Below, one piece after another: positions 1 to 8,402 of a stretch of DNA of 63,757 nt (positions are counted from its first letter, which is position 1; every line of letters starts with the position of its first letter). Source of the stretch: Chlamydiota bacterium. Lineage in GTDB: Bacteria > Chlamydiota > Chlamydiia > Chlamydiales > JAAZZY01. A program made the translations under genes and the position numbers. Under the pieces are notes generated by a model. The model was not told the DNA's origin. It worked only from the letters and a program-made list of their open reading frames with translations, and did no database searches. The DNA is taken from the NCBI GenBank assembly GCA_022601345.1, contig JAJACU010000014.1, positions 1 through 63,757 of the forward strand. The letters are read 5' to 3'.

Positions 1-12
1 CCTTTAAAGGGT

Positions 13-85
13 TGCTGGCAGTAGGAATTGAACCCACAACCGTCCGATTACAAGTCGGGTGCTCTACCAATTGAGCTATGCCAGC
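13..85 (-). tRNA. tRNA-Thr (anticodon TGT)
   Basis: On the minus strand a full cloverleaf folds. It has a 7-bp acceptor stem (GCTGGCA/TGCCAGC), a D arm GCTC/GAGC, an anticodon loop CTTGTAA giving anticodon TGT (codon ACA), and a T arm GTGGG-TTCAATT-CCTAC. The discriminator base is A and CCA is not encoded. The outermost anticodon-stem pair is a C-A mismatch. In chlamydiae a tRNA-Thr often precedes tuf, but whatever lies downstream is outside the window. Confidence 0.95.
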
Positions 86-218
86 GAAATTAAGCTAGAG
101 AATTTACCAAAGAAACTTATTTGAAACAAGTGCTATTTAAATAAAGCAAATGCTTCATTGACTTACTGAGTTTAAAATAATAAACTTATTGCCTAAAAAA
201 AATAAAAAATCAAAATCT

Positions 219-962
219 ATGTTAACACTCCCAATAGCAAAACCACCCTGGATGAAGCTTGGACGAAAGCTCGAATCAAAAGTTCGAAAGGCTCTTTATG
301 AGTACCAGCTTGTTGATGGAGTAAAGCATCTAGGAATTGCTTTAAGTGGAGGAAAAGACAGCTTGACGCTACTCTACATGCTTGCAGCCATTCGTGGGCA
401 AGGAGCGCCCGACTTTAAAATAACAGCTTTTCATGTTACGGGCGACTTTTCCTGCGGAGCTTCCATTCAACCTCCCTTTTTAAAGCCAATTTGCAAAGAG
501 CTTGAAGTTAAACTTGTTGTTCTTAACCAAGCTGCAACGTCTGATAAAACCAGCTGTTACCCTTGTTCAAGAGAAAGACGTAAACTAATCTTTGACGCAG
601 CAAAAAAAAACGGTGTCGAGACTATAGCATTTGGCCATCATCGAGACGACAGCGCCCAAACACTTCTAATGAACCTATTTCATAAAGGAGAGTTTGCCGC
701 TAATTTAGCTAAGATACATATGAAAAATTATGGCATTACCATTGTTCGACCCCTCATATTTATCTCAGAACAAGAAATAATTGATTTCTCTAAGACATAC
801 AACTTCAACCGCGTGGTTTGTAGATGTCCGATTGGGCAAGATTCTATGAGAAAAAAAACAGACGATCTACTAAGATATATTGAAAAAATCTTTCCAGAAG
901 CTCGCTCAAACTTAGCATCAGCTGGGCGTGTGTATGGATCTGACAAAGCAAATAGGCCTTAA
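219..962 (+). CDS. ttcA: TtcA-family tRNA 2-thiocytidine/PP-loop ATPase
   Basis: This is a cytoplasmic PP-loop ATPase of the TtcA family, which thiolates C32 of certain tRNAs using an Fe-S cluster. The PP-loop SGGKDS lies near residue 43. A CYPCSRERR segment matches the family's CxxCSRxRR motif, and GHHRDDSAQTLLMN is the conserved second ATPase element. Near the C-terminus the usual CxxC is represented by C-R-C (in VVCRCPIGQD), a one-residue-shorter spacing. An upstream in-frame TTG at 189 would add ten Lys-rich residues. Neither start has a clear Shine-Dalgarno, so I prefer the ATG. Only six bases separate it from the next gene, suggesting co-transcription. The family is secure; the exact substrate nucleotide is inferred. 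Confidence 0.85.
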   Translation: MLTLPIAKPPWMKLGRKLESKVRKALYEYQLVDGVKHLGIALSGGKDSLTLLYMLAAIRGQGAPDFKITAFHVTGDFSCGASIQPPFLKPICKELEVKLVVLNQAATSDKTSCYPCSRERRKLIFDAAKKNGVETIAFGHHRDDSAQTLLMNLFHKGEFAANLAKIHMKNYGITIVRPLIFISEQEIIDFSKTYNFNRVVCRCPIGQDSMRKKTDDLLRYIEKIFPEARSNLASAGRVYGSDKANRP

Positions 963-967
963 ATAAC

Positions 968-2392
968 ATGTTACTTTCATTCATTATATACGCATCAATC
1001 CTTCTCACGATTGTCTATTGTTCATATAAAAAACATACAAGCGAGTATGATTTTGTAGTTGGTGGTCGCTCATTAAATTTTTGGGTCACTGCAATTAGTG
1101 CCCACGCAAGCGACATGAGCTCGTGGTTGTTCTTAGCCTACCCTGCCATAATTTTTACAAAAGGAGTCCAAGAAGCATGGATTGGGCTAGGACTTTTAAT
1201 TGGCATGTTTTTAAACTGGCATTTCATAGCACCAAAGCTCCGTACTATGACTGAAAAGCTCAATAGCTTAACGCTGTCTTCGTTCCTAGAGGCCAGGTTT
1301 AAAGACCGCACTGGCTTTATCCGGGTTTTAACAGCAATTATCTGTTTAGTCTTTTTCACTTTCTATATCTCTTCTGGCCTACAAGGCGCAGGCTACGTCT
1401 TTGAAATTGCTTTTAACCTCCCATACCACTGGGGAGTTTCAATTGGATTTTCAGTAGCTATTCTCTACACAGTTTTTGGTGGATTTATCACTGTTGCTTG
1501 GACAGACTTTTTTCAAGGCCTTTTTTTAGTGGCAATGGTCATACTTGTTCCTTTGGTAGTCTTCTTCCAAATTGGAGGAGCAAGTGCTATTAGTGCTGGC
1601 GCACTATCAAATGGAATTTCCTTAAAACCTCTTCCCTCAGATGGCTTTAGCACCTGGGTTGCCATTTTAATGTTTATTCTGGCTTGGGGACCTGGCTACT
1701 TTGGTCAACCGCACATATTAACGAAGTTCATGGGTATAAAAAATCCAGATGACATGTATAAGTCCAAATACTTTGGTATGAGCTGGCAGCTAATAGCTCT
1801 AACAGGGGCCGTTTTTGTCGGAATTGTGGCTCTGGGCTTTTTTCCAAATGGAATAGATGACCCTCAGTTTATTTTCATTCGTATGACTAAAATCTGCTTT
1901 CACCCATTTATTGCGGGATTTGTACTTTGCGGAATTTTAGCTGCTACGATTTCAACAGTAGAATCACAAATTTTAGTCCAGGCTTCTCTTCTATCAGAAG
2001 ACTTCTACAAACGATTTATTAGAAAATCAGCTAGCTCACATGAATTACTTTGGGCATCACGCTTTTTTGTAGTTTTTGTTGGAGGCATCTCATTTATTGT
2101 AGCCTTCTTCAAAGTGTCTACAATTTATCAATTAGTGATGTATTCTTGGGCAGGACTTGGAGCGGCTTTTGGTCCGATTATTATTTTATCGCTGTACTCT
2201 AAGAGTGTAAACCGTCATGGGGCTGTAGCATCAATTATAGTTGGTGGGATCAGTGCTGCTGTTTGGAAGAACGTTAATAAGCTGTTTGATTTCCAAATTC
2301 CAGAACTCATACCCGCTTTTCTTCTAAGTCTTGGTTCTGCTTGGATTTTCTCTTATCTTGCAAGAAACAAACTAGGAACTCAGGCAAAGTAA
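968..2392 (+). CDS. putP: Sodium:solute symporter, PutP-like
   Basis: This 474-residue protein has about 12-13 hydrophobic segments and the layout of the sodium/solute symporter (SSS) family. Residues around 45-75 (AHASDMSSWLFLAYPAII) match the PutP region ASDMSGWLLMGLP, including the Asp that binds Na+ in E. coli PutP. The stretch ILYTVFGGFITVAWTDFFQ is also PutP-like. The inferred role is Na+-driven proline uptake at the inner membrane, but substrate specificity cannot be proven by eye. Its end overlaps the convergent trehalase gene by 13 bases. Confidence 0.85.
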   Translation: MLLSFIIYASILLTIVYCSYKKHTSEYDFVVGGRSLNFWVTAISAHASDMSSWLFLAYPAIIFTKGVQEAWIGLGLLIGMFLNWHFIAPKLRTMTEKLNSLTLSSFLEARFKDRTGFIRVLTAIICLVFFTFYISSGLQGAGYVFEIAFNLPYHWGVSIGFSVAILYTVFGGFITVAWTDFFQGLFLVAMVILVPLVVFFQIGGASAISAGALSNGISLKPLPSDGFSTWVAILMFILAWGPGYFGQPHILTKFMGIKNPDDMYKSKYFGMSWQLIALTGAVFVGIVALGFFPNGIDDPQFIFIRMTKICFHPFIAGFVLCGILAATISTVESQILVQASLLSEDFYKRFIRKSASSHELLWASRFFVVFVGGISFIVAFFKVSTIYQLVMYSWAGLGAAFGPIIILSLYSKSVNRHGAVASIIVGGISAAVWKNVNKLFDFQIPELIPAFLLSLGSAWIFSYLARNKLGTQAK

Positions 2393-4254
2393 GACTCAGG
2401 TGATTCCAAATTTTTTAAAGCCTGCAATTGATCGTCTGATAATATCGTCTGTCCAATAAGGTATGAGGCATTGACCCAACCAAAGCCACCATCTGGATAA
2501 AAGCCAAAATCATTTCCCACATTGCCATATTCCGCAGCTAGCTTGTGGCTCAAAGAAACAACATCATATTTTTCTGTTATAGTCCCATTATAATCTCTAG
2601 CCTCTTTGCTAATCATATAAAGCCATTTATATGCCAGCCTTTGAGCTATTTTACTATAGCCATAACTTTGGCAACCTCTCCAAATCAACATTTGGTGAGG
2701 CGCCCAACCAAATGGATAGTCCCATTGTCTAAGAGGCCTATCTTGGGATATTTCTCCTCTAGATTCTTTTGAAGACCCAGCGACCCCTCCACCAAACTCA
2801 AGCAAAGGAAGAGCATTTTTAATTAAAGACTGCGCTTGTTGCGCAGTTGCAAGACCTGAAAAGAGAGGGTAAAAGGTTGTTGCACTCTCATAAACATGCT
2901 GAGAGTTGGTTTTGACATTATAGTCAAAGAACATCCCTTTTTCTTTGTTCCAAAGATACTTTGAAACTAGCTTTTGTCGCTTTGTTGCTCTTTCTATCCA
3001 ACTCTGAGCAATATGTAAGTTTCCATTAGAGTCCTTGAAACTCCCTTTGAAATAGTTAGATATTATGTCAGCGATATCGGTTTCATATTTGTATAGCAAA
3101 CTATTCAAGTCTACTGGAGCTAAATCATCACTCACATTAACCAAACGATAGGTCGTGTCATGCCCTGACTCTCTCATGGATCTATCATGAATAAAAAAGT
3201 CATCGAGCTTGGGCTCGTTAATGCTTCCATTAAGATAAGCGTCTCTATAGTCTTTAACGAGTTGATTGGATTGCTGGGCATAAGGGCGGTATGCTGTTTC
3301 AAAGTGATCTTTTTCTACTTCTAAAGGCTCCTTATCGCCTTCTCCATGGTATCGATTTAAGCCTATTACTGTGCTTCTTGTTGAGCTCATCCAAACGAAG
3401 AAATATTCTTTAATCACTGCATTTAAAGCTCTCTCAAGCCATGTATGCGTTTTACAATGCTTAAGCATGAGCCTAATAATAGTCGTCAAAAAAGGGGGTT
3501 GCGTTCGAGTTAAGTAGTATGTTCTATTTGCATTAAGAATTTTACCGTAATACTCTATCTGGTATAACAAGTGCTTAAGCATAGAAAGAGCAAGCTCAAA
3601 GCGATTGCTTTGTAACAAACCCTCAATAATAAAGTAAGAGTCCCAGCCATACATTTCATTAAAGCGCCCACCAGGAACAACAAACGGATTTCCTTGTAAA
3701 GGATTAGCTTCAGAAGAAAGGGCTAGTAGTCCTGGTTTTTCATCTAGCTTTTTATAAAGCTTTTTGTCTTTTTTCAAGGGTAATTTAGTAACTTTAAGTT
3801 TGAGGTATCTGTGCTTTGAAGCTATTTCGGTGTAATAATTATAAGCTCTTTGATCTTGCTCGGGCACATAAATAACTGGGCGTCCAAACTTTTCTCTTTT
3901 AGGATCCTCAAGCAGTTTTACAATACCCTCTTCATCAAAAGTGCGAGTTAGAGCATTCCAGTAATGTTTGTTAATTTGGCAGTTAATTTGATCTAAAGGA
4001 CTTCTGTATAGATCATTTACATTGAGCTCACAAATTTTTTCGTGCTTTTGGTGAACGTACGCTAGAAATTGTAACAGATTCGATAAGGGATAATGCCCTT
4101 TAATTTTTATTTCATCTCCATCAAGAGTTGTAATTAAAAAATTTTTAGGACCTTTGTCTTCTATTGTAATTTTTAGATCTCTATCTAAATCTTCATCTTT
4201 AAGAAGCTTCTTAAGGTGAACATCAACCAATATTTTTACTATTTGATGTGCCAC
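2380..4254 (-). CDS. Trehalase, eukaryotic neutral-trehalase type (GH37)
   Basis: This enzyme hydrolyses trehalose to two glucose molecules. Both GH37 signatures are present: PGGRFNEMYGWDSY at residues 194-207 and QWDYPFGWAP near 510-519. There is no signal peptide, so a cytosolic location is predicted. Residues 11-37 (DVHLKKLLKD ... KITIEDKGPK) resemble the Ca2+-binding N-terminal segment of fungal neutral trehalases (DTDxxxQITIEDxGPK). Long internal matches such as YGKILNANRTYYL and DLNSLLYKYETDIAD also resemble yeast Nth1 as I recall it, rather than bacterial TreA/TreF. The long phospho-regulated N-terminal tail of the yeast enzyme is absent. It lies 17 bases after a small membrane-protein gene on the same strand. 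Glucose released here could feed the glucokinase encoded at 29.8 kb. Confidence 0.93.
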   Translation of the reverse strand: MAHQIVKILVDVHLKKLLKDEDLDRDLKITIEDKGPKNFLITTLDGDEIKIKGHYPLSNLLQFLAYVHQKHEKICELNVNDLYRSPLDQINCQINKHYWNALTRTFDEEGIVKLLEDPKREKFGRPVIYVPEQDQRAYNYYTEIASKHRYLKLKVTKLPLKKDKKLYKKLDEKPGLLALSSEANPLQGNPFVVPGGRFNEMYGWDSYFIIEGLLQSNRFELALSMLKHLLYQIEYYGKILNANRTYYLTRTQPPFLTTIIRLMLKHCKTHTWLERALNAVIKEYFFVWMSSTRSTVIGLNRYHGEGDKEPLEVEKDHFETAYRPYAQQSNQLVKDYRDAYLNGSINEPKLDDFFIHDRSMRESGHDTTYRLVNVSDDLAPVDLNSLLYKYETDIADIISNYFKGSFKDSNGNLHIAQSWIERATKRQKLVSKYLWNKEKGMFFDYNVKTNSQHVYESATTFYPLFSGLATAQQAQSLIKNALPLLEFGGGVAGSSKESRGEISQDRPLRQWDYPFGWAPHQMLIWRGCQSYGYSKIAQRLAYKWLYMISKEARDYNGTITEKYDVVSLSHKLAAEYGNVGNDFGFYPDGGFGWVNASYLIGQTILSDDQLQALKNLESPESYFA

Positions 4255-4271
4255 CTACATATCCTAAATAA

Positions 4272-4691
4272 CTATTTTTTTCGGCTTTTCTTAGGTTTTT
4301 GTTTAACAGACTGTTTATATGCCTGCAACTCTTTTACTCCCATTTTACTCTTATCAACCATCATCTTTTGCCTACCTTTAACTTGACGAGGTTGGCACCA
4401 GTAATTTTCACTCTCAGAAATAATTTTTGAAGCATAGCTCATTAATCCTCTAGCGTAATAGATATAAATTGAAAAAAATCTTTGCAATTTACCTAGTTGT
4501 GCAACGCGCATGTGGTCAATTCTAAAATGACTTTTACGGTTTACTCTTTTCATTTTACAAAGCCCAAAAGCAATTCTGTGATAAATTGTAAGACATAAAT
4601 CCAAAATAAATAATGGAATTAACATTGCCAAGGCTAATGGTAATATAAAAATATGAGTAAAGAAATTTCCGCGTTTTTGCTTTTGCTTCAT
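4272..4691 (-). CDS. Conserved small membrane protein, function unknown
   Basis: This 139-residue protein has one or two N-terminal membrane segments (THIFILPLALAMLIPLFILDL), then a basic region, a conserved-looking stretch IDHMRVAQLGKLQRFF, ARGLMSYASKI and YWCQP, and a very Lys-rich tail. It resembles a family of short uncharacterised proteobacterial membrane proteins that end in a YWC-P/I motif. Those I recall carry a CxYC pair where this protein reads SIYIYY, so the pair appears lost here while the final Cys is kept. It precedes the trehalase gene on the same strand with a 17-base gap. The start is preceded by AAGGAT. No function is assigned. Confidence 0.7.
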   Translation of the reverse strand: MKQKQKRGNFFTHIFILPLALAMLIPLFILDLCLTIYHRIAFGLCKMKRVNRKSHFRIDHMRVAQLGKLQRFFSIYIYYARGLMSYASKIISESENYWCQPRQVKGRQKMMVDKSKMGVKELQAYKQSVKQKPKKSRKK

Positions 4692-4838
4692 GTTTTAAGG
4701 ATCCTTGTTAAAAGTGTTGTGAATTTTAACCAAAACTCTATTTTCTGACCACCTTGCAATTTGAAAGAATTTTTTTAAACTGCTCTGAGTTCATTATCTC
4801 AATTACAATTGACATCATCTTTAAGTCCATTTAATATT

Positions 4839-4869
4839 TTGCTTTTAAAACTTAGAAAACTCTTATATT
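4839..4869 (+). promoter_or_regulatory. Putative promoter of the 159-residue membrane protein gene
   Basis: A -10-like TATATT at 4864-4869 has a weak -35-like TTGCTT 19 bases upstream. The expected start of transcription falls on or beside the tandem ATGATG, so the mRNA may lack a leader. No Shine-Dalgarno is visible. Confidence 0.35.
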
Positions 4870-4872
4870 ATT

Positions 4873-5352
4873 ATGATGACAGATTTAGAAATGGGCAGTA
4901 GCACGAACCGGGCAAAGACTCAAAGCATTTTGGGCAGTGCGACAAGAGGAACATTTAAAATTGGGCAAGCAGCCACTTTAGCTGTATCAGGTGTATTACT
5001 GACAGTTGTTGGTGCAGTCTTAGCATACGGTACTACCACAAAGCTAAGGGACTTCTATTACAGCGAAGGTGATCAAGCCAGAGGCTATGCTGATGTTCCA
5101 GGTTTTACTACAGCATGCACAAAAATAACCAATTACTCACACATAAAACTAGGCTACCCAGAGCAAGATTCGAAATTTTGCGAATCGCTAAGTGAAAAGC
5201 CATTTGCTGAACAAGAAGGCATCTACGGACCAGCTGCATTAGCAGCTACTCTTGGCGCATCCTCACTGTCGCTTATAACCAGCCTGTATGCCACTCTTGG
5301 AGGAGTGTCTTTAGTCGTTAAATCTGTTGAAGTCTTTAGCTCTATTCTTTAG
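4873..5352 (+). CDS. Hypothetical protein with two hydrophobic regions
   Basis: This 159-residue protein is not recognised. It has one hydrophobic segment near residues 33-53 (AATLAVSGVLLTVVGAVLAYG) and a second hydrophobic Ala/Leu/Ser-rich region near 117-155. A 60-residue stretch holding three cysteines lies between them. The topology suggests a membrane protein with a central loop. It does not show the single tight bilobed hairpin of classical chlamydial Inc proteins. A second ATG follows the first directly (4876). Its end overlaps the convergent lipoprotein gene by 11 bases. Confidence 0.6.
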   Translation: MMTDLEMGSSTNRAKTQSILGSATRGTFKIGQAATLAVSGVLLTVVGAVLAYGTTTKLRDFYYSEGDQARGYADVPGFTTACTKITNYSHIKLGYPEQDSKFCESLSEKPFAEQEGIYGPAALAATLGASSLSLITSLYATLGGVSLVVKSVEVFSSIL

Positions 5353-5797
5353 TCAAAGGTTTACTGTGCTTAAATAAATCAATTCTTTTGTTTGTAAGAG
5401 AATGCTCAAAAAGACTTAATTTTAAATAAGCGTCTTTTTGAACCTCTTCAATTAAGTCCAACCCCCCATCGAGTTGATAGATTCTGTATAGTTCACATTT
5501 TAATTCATAAGCACGCTGTTGCATTTTTACTGATTCTTCTTGGTCAATTTCAGGTTGTTTATCTAAAAAAATGCGATAGTCGATCATAAGATTGGTCAAA
5601 TTATTAAAGTGCTTTTTTAAAAGCTTCTGTTTCTTTTTTAGCTGCTTTGGGTCATTGATTTTCTTTAAATCTTTAACAAACTTTTTCATAATAACACAAG
5701 CCTGAGTCTGATAATCATTTGAAGTTGTCGGGCTACAAGAGCTCATAATTAATAAAAAAATTAATAATAACACTGTGTTTTTAGGGTATGCTTTCAT
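5342..5797 (-). CDS. Putative lipoprotein, helical
   Basis: This 151-residue protein starts with a basic n-region, a hydrophobic core (NTVLLLIFLLIM) and a lipobox-like MSSC at residues 18-21. A lipid-anchored envelope protein is predicted. The mature part is rich in Lys, Glu and Leu and probably forms helices or a coiled coil (KDLKKINDPKQLKKKQKLLKK). I do not recognise a family. It is convergent with the preceding membrane-protein gene. Confidence 0.6.
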   Translation of the reverse strand: MKAYPKNTVLLLIFLLIMSSCSPTTSNDYQTQACVIMKKFVKDLKKINDPKQLKKKQKLLKKHFNNLTNLMIDYRIFLDKQPEIDQEESVKMQQRAYELKCELYRIYQLDGGLDLIEEVQKDAYLKLSLFEHSLTNKRIDLFKHSKPLTKE

Positions 5798-5879
5798 GGT
5801 TCTCCAAAAAAAATCACCTTTATCATAAAAAAACTTGTTTCTAATTGAAAGATCTTTTGAATTCTAACCTGTTTTTTAC

Positions 5880-5951
5880 GGGCGTATAGCTCAGCGGTAG
5901 AGCACCTGTCTTACAAACAGGCGGTCATAGGTTCAAATCCTATTGCGCCCA
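5880..5951 (+). tRNA. tRNA-Val (anticodon TAC)
   Basis: A complete cloverleaf is visible: acceptor GGGCGTA/TGCGCCC, D arm GCTC/GAGC, anticodon stem CCTGT/ACAGG with loop CTTACAA, and T arm ATAGG-TTCAAAT-CCTAT. The anticodon is TAC, the discriminator is A, and CCA is not encoded. It is probably co-transcribed with the tRNA-Asp 14 bases downstream. Confidence 0.97.
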
Positions 5952-5965
5952 AAAAACAAAGAACT

Positions 5966-6039
5966 GCGGGAGTAGTTCAATTGGTTAGAGCACCGGCCTG
6001 TCACGCCGGAAGTTGCGAGTTCGAGTCTCGTCTCCCGCG
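5966..6039 (+). tRNA. tRNA-Asp (anticodon GTC)
   Basis: A complete cloverleaf is visible: acceptor GCGGGAG/CTCCCGC, D arm GTTC/GAGC, anticodon stem CCGGC/GCCGG with loop CTGTCAC, and T arm GCGAG-TTCGAGT-CTCGT. The anticodon is GTC and the discriminator is G, as is typical for tRNA-Asp. Confidence 0.97.
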
Positions 6040-6102
6040 TTTTTTTCTAGTAAAAGATTATTTAATTCGTTAATCTTTTTTTTAATCAAACCAAAGTTTT
6101 TA

Positions 6103-7020
6103 ATGGCAAATATAGCTCGCAAAAGAAAGTCATATTTTAAGACAATCCCCTGGATTATCTTGGGTGCCTTTATTGCAGCCTCTTCTATCAAATTCATTAT
6201 TTTACCCAATAATGTAATTGATGGTGGAGTGACAGGTATTGCCATGATTTTGGCTCACATTTTTGGTTCCTTTTGGCTCCCCTACTTAGTTCTTTTATTA
6301 AATGTACCTTGTGTACTGCTTGCCTATAAGCACTTTGGTAAAAGTTTTTTAATTTATTTGATCTCAGGAATCATATTATTTTCGTTTTTCCTTTTTCTTC
6401 TTGAAGATGTCTTCCATAACCTCCCAGTTTTCCACGGAGACTCTCTAGAGGTCGTTGTATTAGGGGGTATCACTCTTGGAGCCGGCATTGGCCTGATTAT
6501 ACGAATGGGCGGCTGCTCTGACGGATCTGAAGTGATTGCAATTATCATCAATAGAGCCAAGGGTTACACTATTGGCCAAGTTGTTCTCTTTATCAATTTT
6601 TTCGTTTTCCTTATCGCAGGTTACGTTTATGGGGAATGGAACACATCGATTCGCTCGTTTATAACTTATATTGTGACCTATAAGACAATGGACTTTGTTA
6701 TAGTTGGACTAGATGAGCTCAAATCAGCACTGATTATTTCTAGCAAACCTAAAGAAATATCTGACACCGTAGTTCACGAATTAGGTCTAGGCCTTACCAT
6801 TTTGTACGGTAGAGGAGGCTATGCGGGAGATGACAGAGAGCTTTTACTCGTTGTGGTTGATAGGCTGCAATTAGCTGAACTGAAAGATATAATTCTAAAT
6901 ATTGATCCTTCGGCATTCATTGCTGTCGAAAACTTGCATGAAGTAGTCTATGGACGACAAAACTACTTCAATCCTACCAAAATTAATAAGAAACATAAGA
7001 AATTAATGATGGAAGCGTAG
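6103..7020 (+). CDS. YitT family membrane protein (DUF161/DUF2179)
   Basis: This 305-residue integral membrane protein has about five or six N-terminal membrane segments and a soluble C-terminal domain. The ILPNNVIDGGVTGIAMIL and GGCSDGSEVIAIIINR regions and the C-terminal TILYGRGGYAGDDRELLLVVV segment are typical of YitT/DUF161 plus DUF2179 proteins. The transported molecule is unknown for the family. The frame stays open further upstream into tRNA-Asp, but the ATG at 6103 lies just before the first hydrophobic segment and clears the tRNA. The gene ends five bases from convergent accC. Confidence 0.85.
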   Translation: MANIARKRKSYFKTIPWIILGAFIAASSIKFIILPNNVIDGGVTGIAMILAHIFGSFWLPYLVLLLNVPCVLLAYKHFGKSFLIYLISGIILFSFFLFLLEDVFHNLPVFHGDSLEVVVLGGITLGAGIGLIIRMGGCSDGSEVIAIIINRAKGYTIGQVVLFINFFVFLIAGYVYGEWNTSIRSFITYIVTYKTMDFVIVGLDELKSALIISSKPKEISDTVVHELGLGLTILYGRGGYAGDDRELLLVVVDRLQLAELKDIILNIDPSAFIAVENLHEVVYGRQNYFNPTKINKKHKKLMMEA

Positions 7021-7025
7021 AAGAA

Positions 7026-8396
7026 TTAATCTTCTTTGCTCTCTTCAAATGTACATCCTGAATCAATCAATTCATCGATGTAATTCAAATTGTAGTCATT
7101 ATCAATAAAGTTCTGATCATTGAGCATGTATGAATGAAAAGGAATTGTAGAGTGTATTCCACCAATGTGGAATTCCTTGAGAGCTCTCTTGCCAATGGCA
7201 ATTGCTTCTTCTCGATTACTTCCTCTAACAATCAGCTTTGCAACCATTGAGTCATAGTTAGGCGGAATTTTATACCCAGTGTAACAAGCGCTGTCAATGC
7301 GCACATGTGGGCCACCAGGCGGCAAGTAATAATCAAGCTTACCTGGAGATGGAGCAAAATTCATAGAAGGGTTTTCTGCATTAATTCTAAACTGAATTGC
7401 ATGCCCCTCAAATTTAATCTCTTCTTGAGTAAAACTCAAAGGCTCACCCATAGCAATTTTAATTTGCTCTTTTACCAGATCAACACCGGTAATAGATTCA
7501 GTAACAGTGTGCTCTACTTGAATTCGGGTATTCATTTCCATGAAGAAAAAGTTTTTATCTTTATCAATTAAGAATTCAACTGTTCCTGCTGAACTGTAGC
7601 CTACACTTTTGGCCAGTCTTACAGATGCTTCTCCTAATTCTTTTCTCATTTTATCATCACAAATTTGAGAAGGAGTCTCTTCAATTAACTTTTGTCTTCT
7701 TCTTTGAATTGTACAATCTCTTTCACCAAGATAAACACAATTGCCATGTTCATCTGCTAAAACTTGAACTTCAACGTGTCTAGGGTTCACAATCATTTTT
7801 TCAAGGTATACATCTGGATTGTTGAAGTTTGCTTTTGCTTCAGCTTGAGCCTGGGGGAACATCTTAGAGAATTCTTCTTTATTGTGAACAAATCGAATTC
7901 CTTTTCCACCACCACCAGATACCGCCTTCACTAAAAGAGGATAGCCGATTTTTTCAGCTATTTTTAAGCCTTCTTCTACAGATTCAACAATTCCATCCGA
8001 TCCTGGAATAATTGGACAGTTTGAAGCTTTCGCTGCAGCTTTAGCCTTAGCCTTGTCACCTAAAACTGAAATAGCCTCAGAGCTAGGTCCAATAAATGAT
8101 ATTTTGCAACTTTCGCAAATAGATGCAAAATTTGGATTTTCACTTAAAAATCCATATCCTGGGTGTATCGCATCTGCATGTGTGATTTCAGCTGCTGAAA
8201 GAACGTGAGGAATTTTTAAATATGATTCTAAAGCTGATGGCTTTCCGATGCAAATAGCTTCGTCGGCTTGTAATACATGTAGAGCTTCATGATCTGCTTC
8301 GGAATATACCGCCACAGTTTGAATGCCTAACTCATGGCAAGCTCTAATTATACGAACAGCAATTTCACCACGATTGGCAATAAGAACTTTTTTCAT
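7026..8396 (-). CDS. accC: Biotin carboxylase subunit of acetyl-CoA carboxylase
   Basis: AccC carboxylates the biotin on AccB using ATP and bicarbonate, the first half-reaction of acetyl-CoA carboxylase in fatty acid synthesis. It has 456 residues, the usual length. Visible signatures are the N-terminal KKVLIANRGEIAVRIIRAC, the ATP-grasp Gly-rich loop KAVSGGGGKGIRFV, the VEVQVLADEHGN region, and FMEMNTRIQVEHTVTE. It is the last gene of a minus-strand operon rpe-efp-accB-accC, the same order as CT121-CT124 of Chlamydia trachomatis. Six bases separate it from accB. Confidence 0.98.
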   Translation of the reverse strand: MKKVLIANRGEIAVRIIRACHELGIQTVAVYSEADHEALHVLQADEAICIGKPSALESYLKIPHVLSAAEITHADAIHPGYGFLSENPNFASICESCKISFIGPSSEAISVLGDKAKAKAAAKASNCPIIPGSDGIVESVEEGLKIAEKIGYPLLVKAVSGGGGKGIRFVHNKEEFSKMFPQAQAEAKANFNNPDVYLEKMIVNPRHVEVQVLADEHGNCVYLGERDCTIQRRRQKLIEETPSQICDDKMRKELGEASVRLAKSVGYSSAGTVEFLIDKDKNFFFMEMNTRIQVEHTVTESITGVDLVKEQIKIAMGEPLSFTQEEIKFEGHAIQFRINAENPSMNFAPSPGKLDYYLPPGGPHVRIDSACYTGYKIPPNYDSMVAKLIVRGSNREEAIAIGKRALKEFHIGGIHSTIPFHSYMLNDQNFIDNDYNLNYIDELIDSGCTFEESKED

Positions 8397-8402
8397 CGAC
8401 TT

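Noticed and set aside
4873-5352. Classical Inc protein
   Set aside because: The two hydrophobic regions are separated by about 60 polar residues, unlike the tight bilobed hydrophobic domain of typical Inc proteins.
5985-6245. Minus-strand open frame across tRNA-Asp
   Set aside because: It covers a clear tRNA gene and the beginning of the YitT gene; its sequence is the antisense of both.
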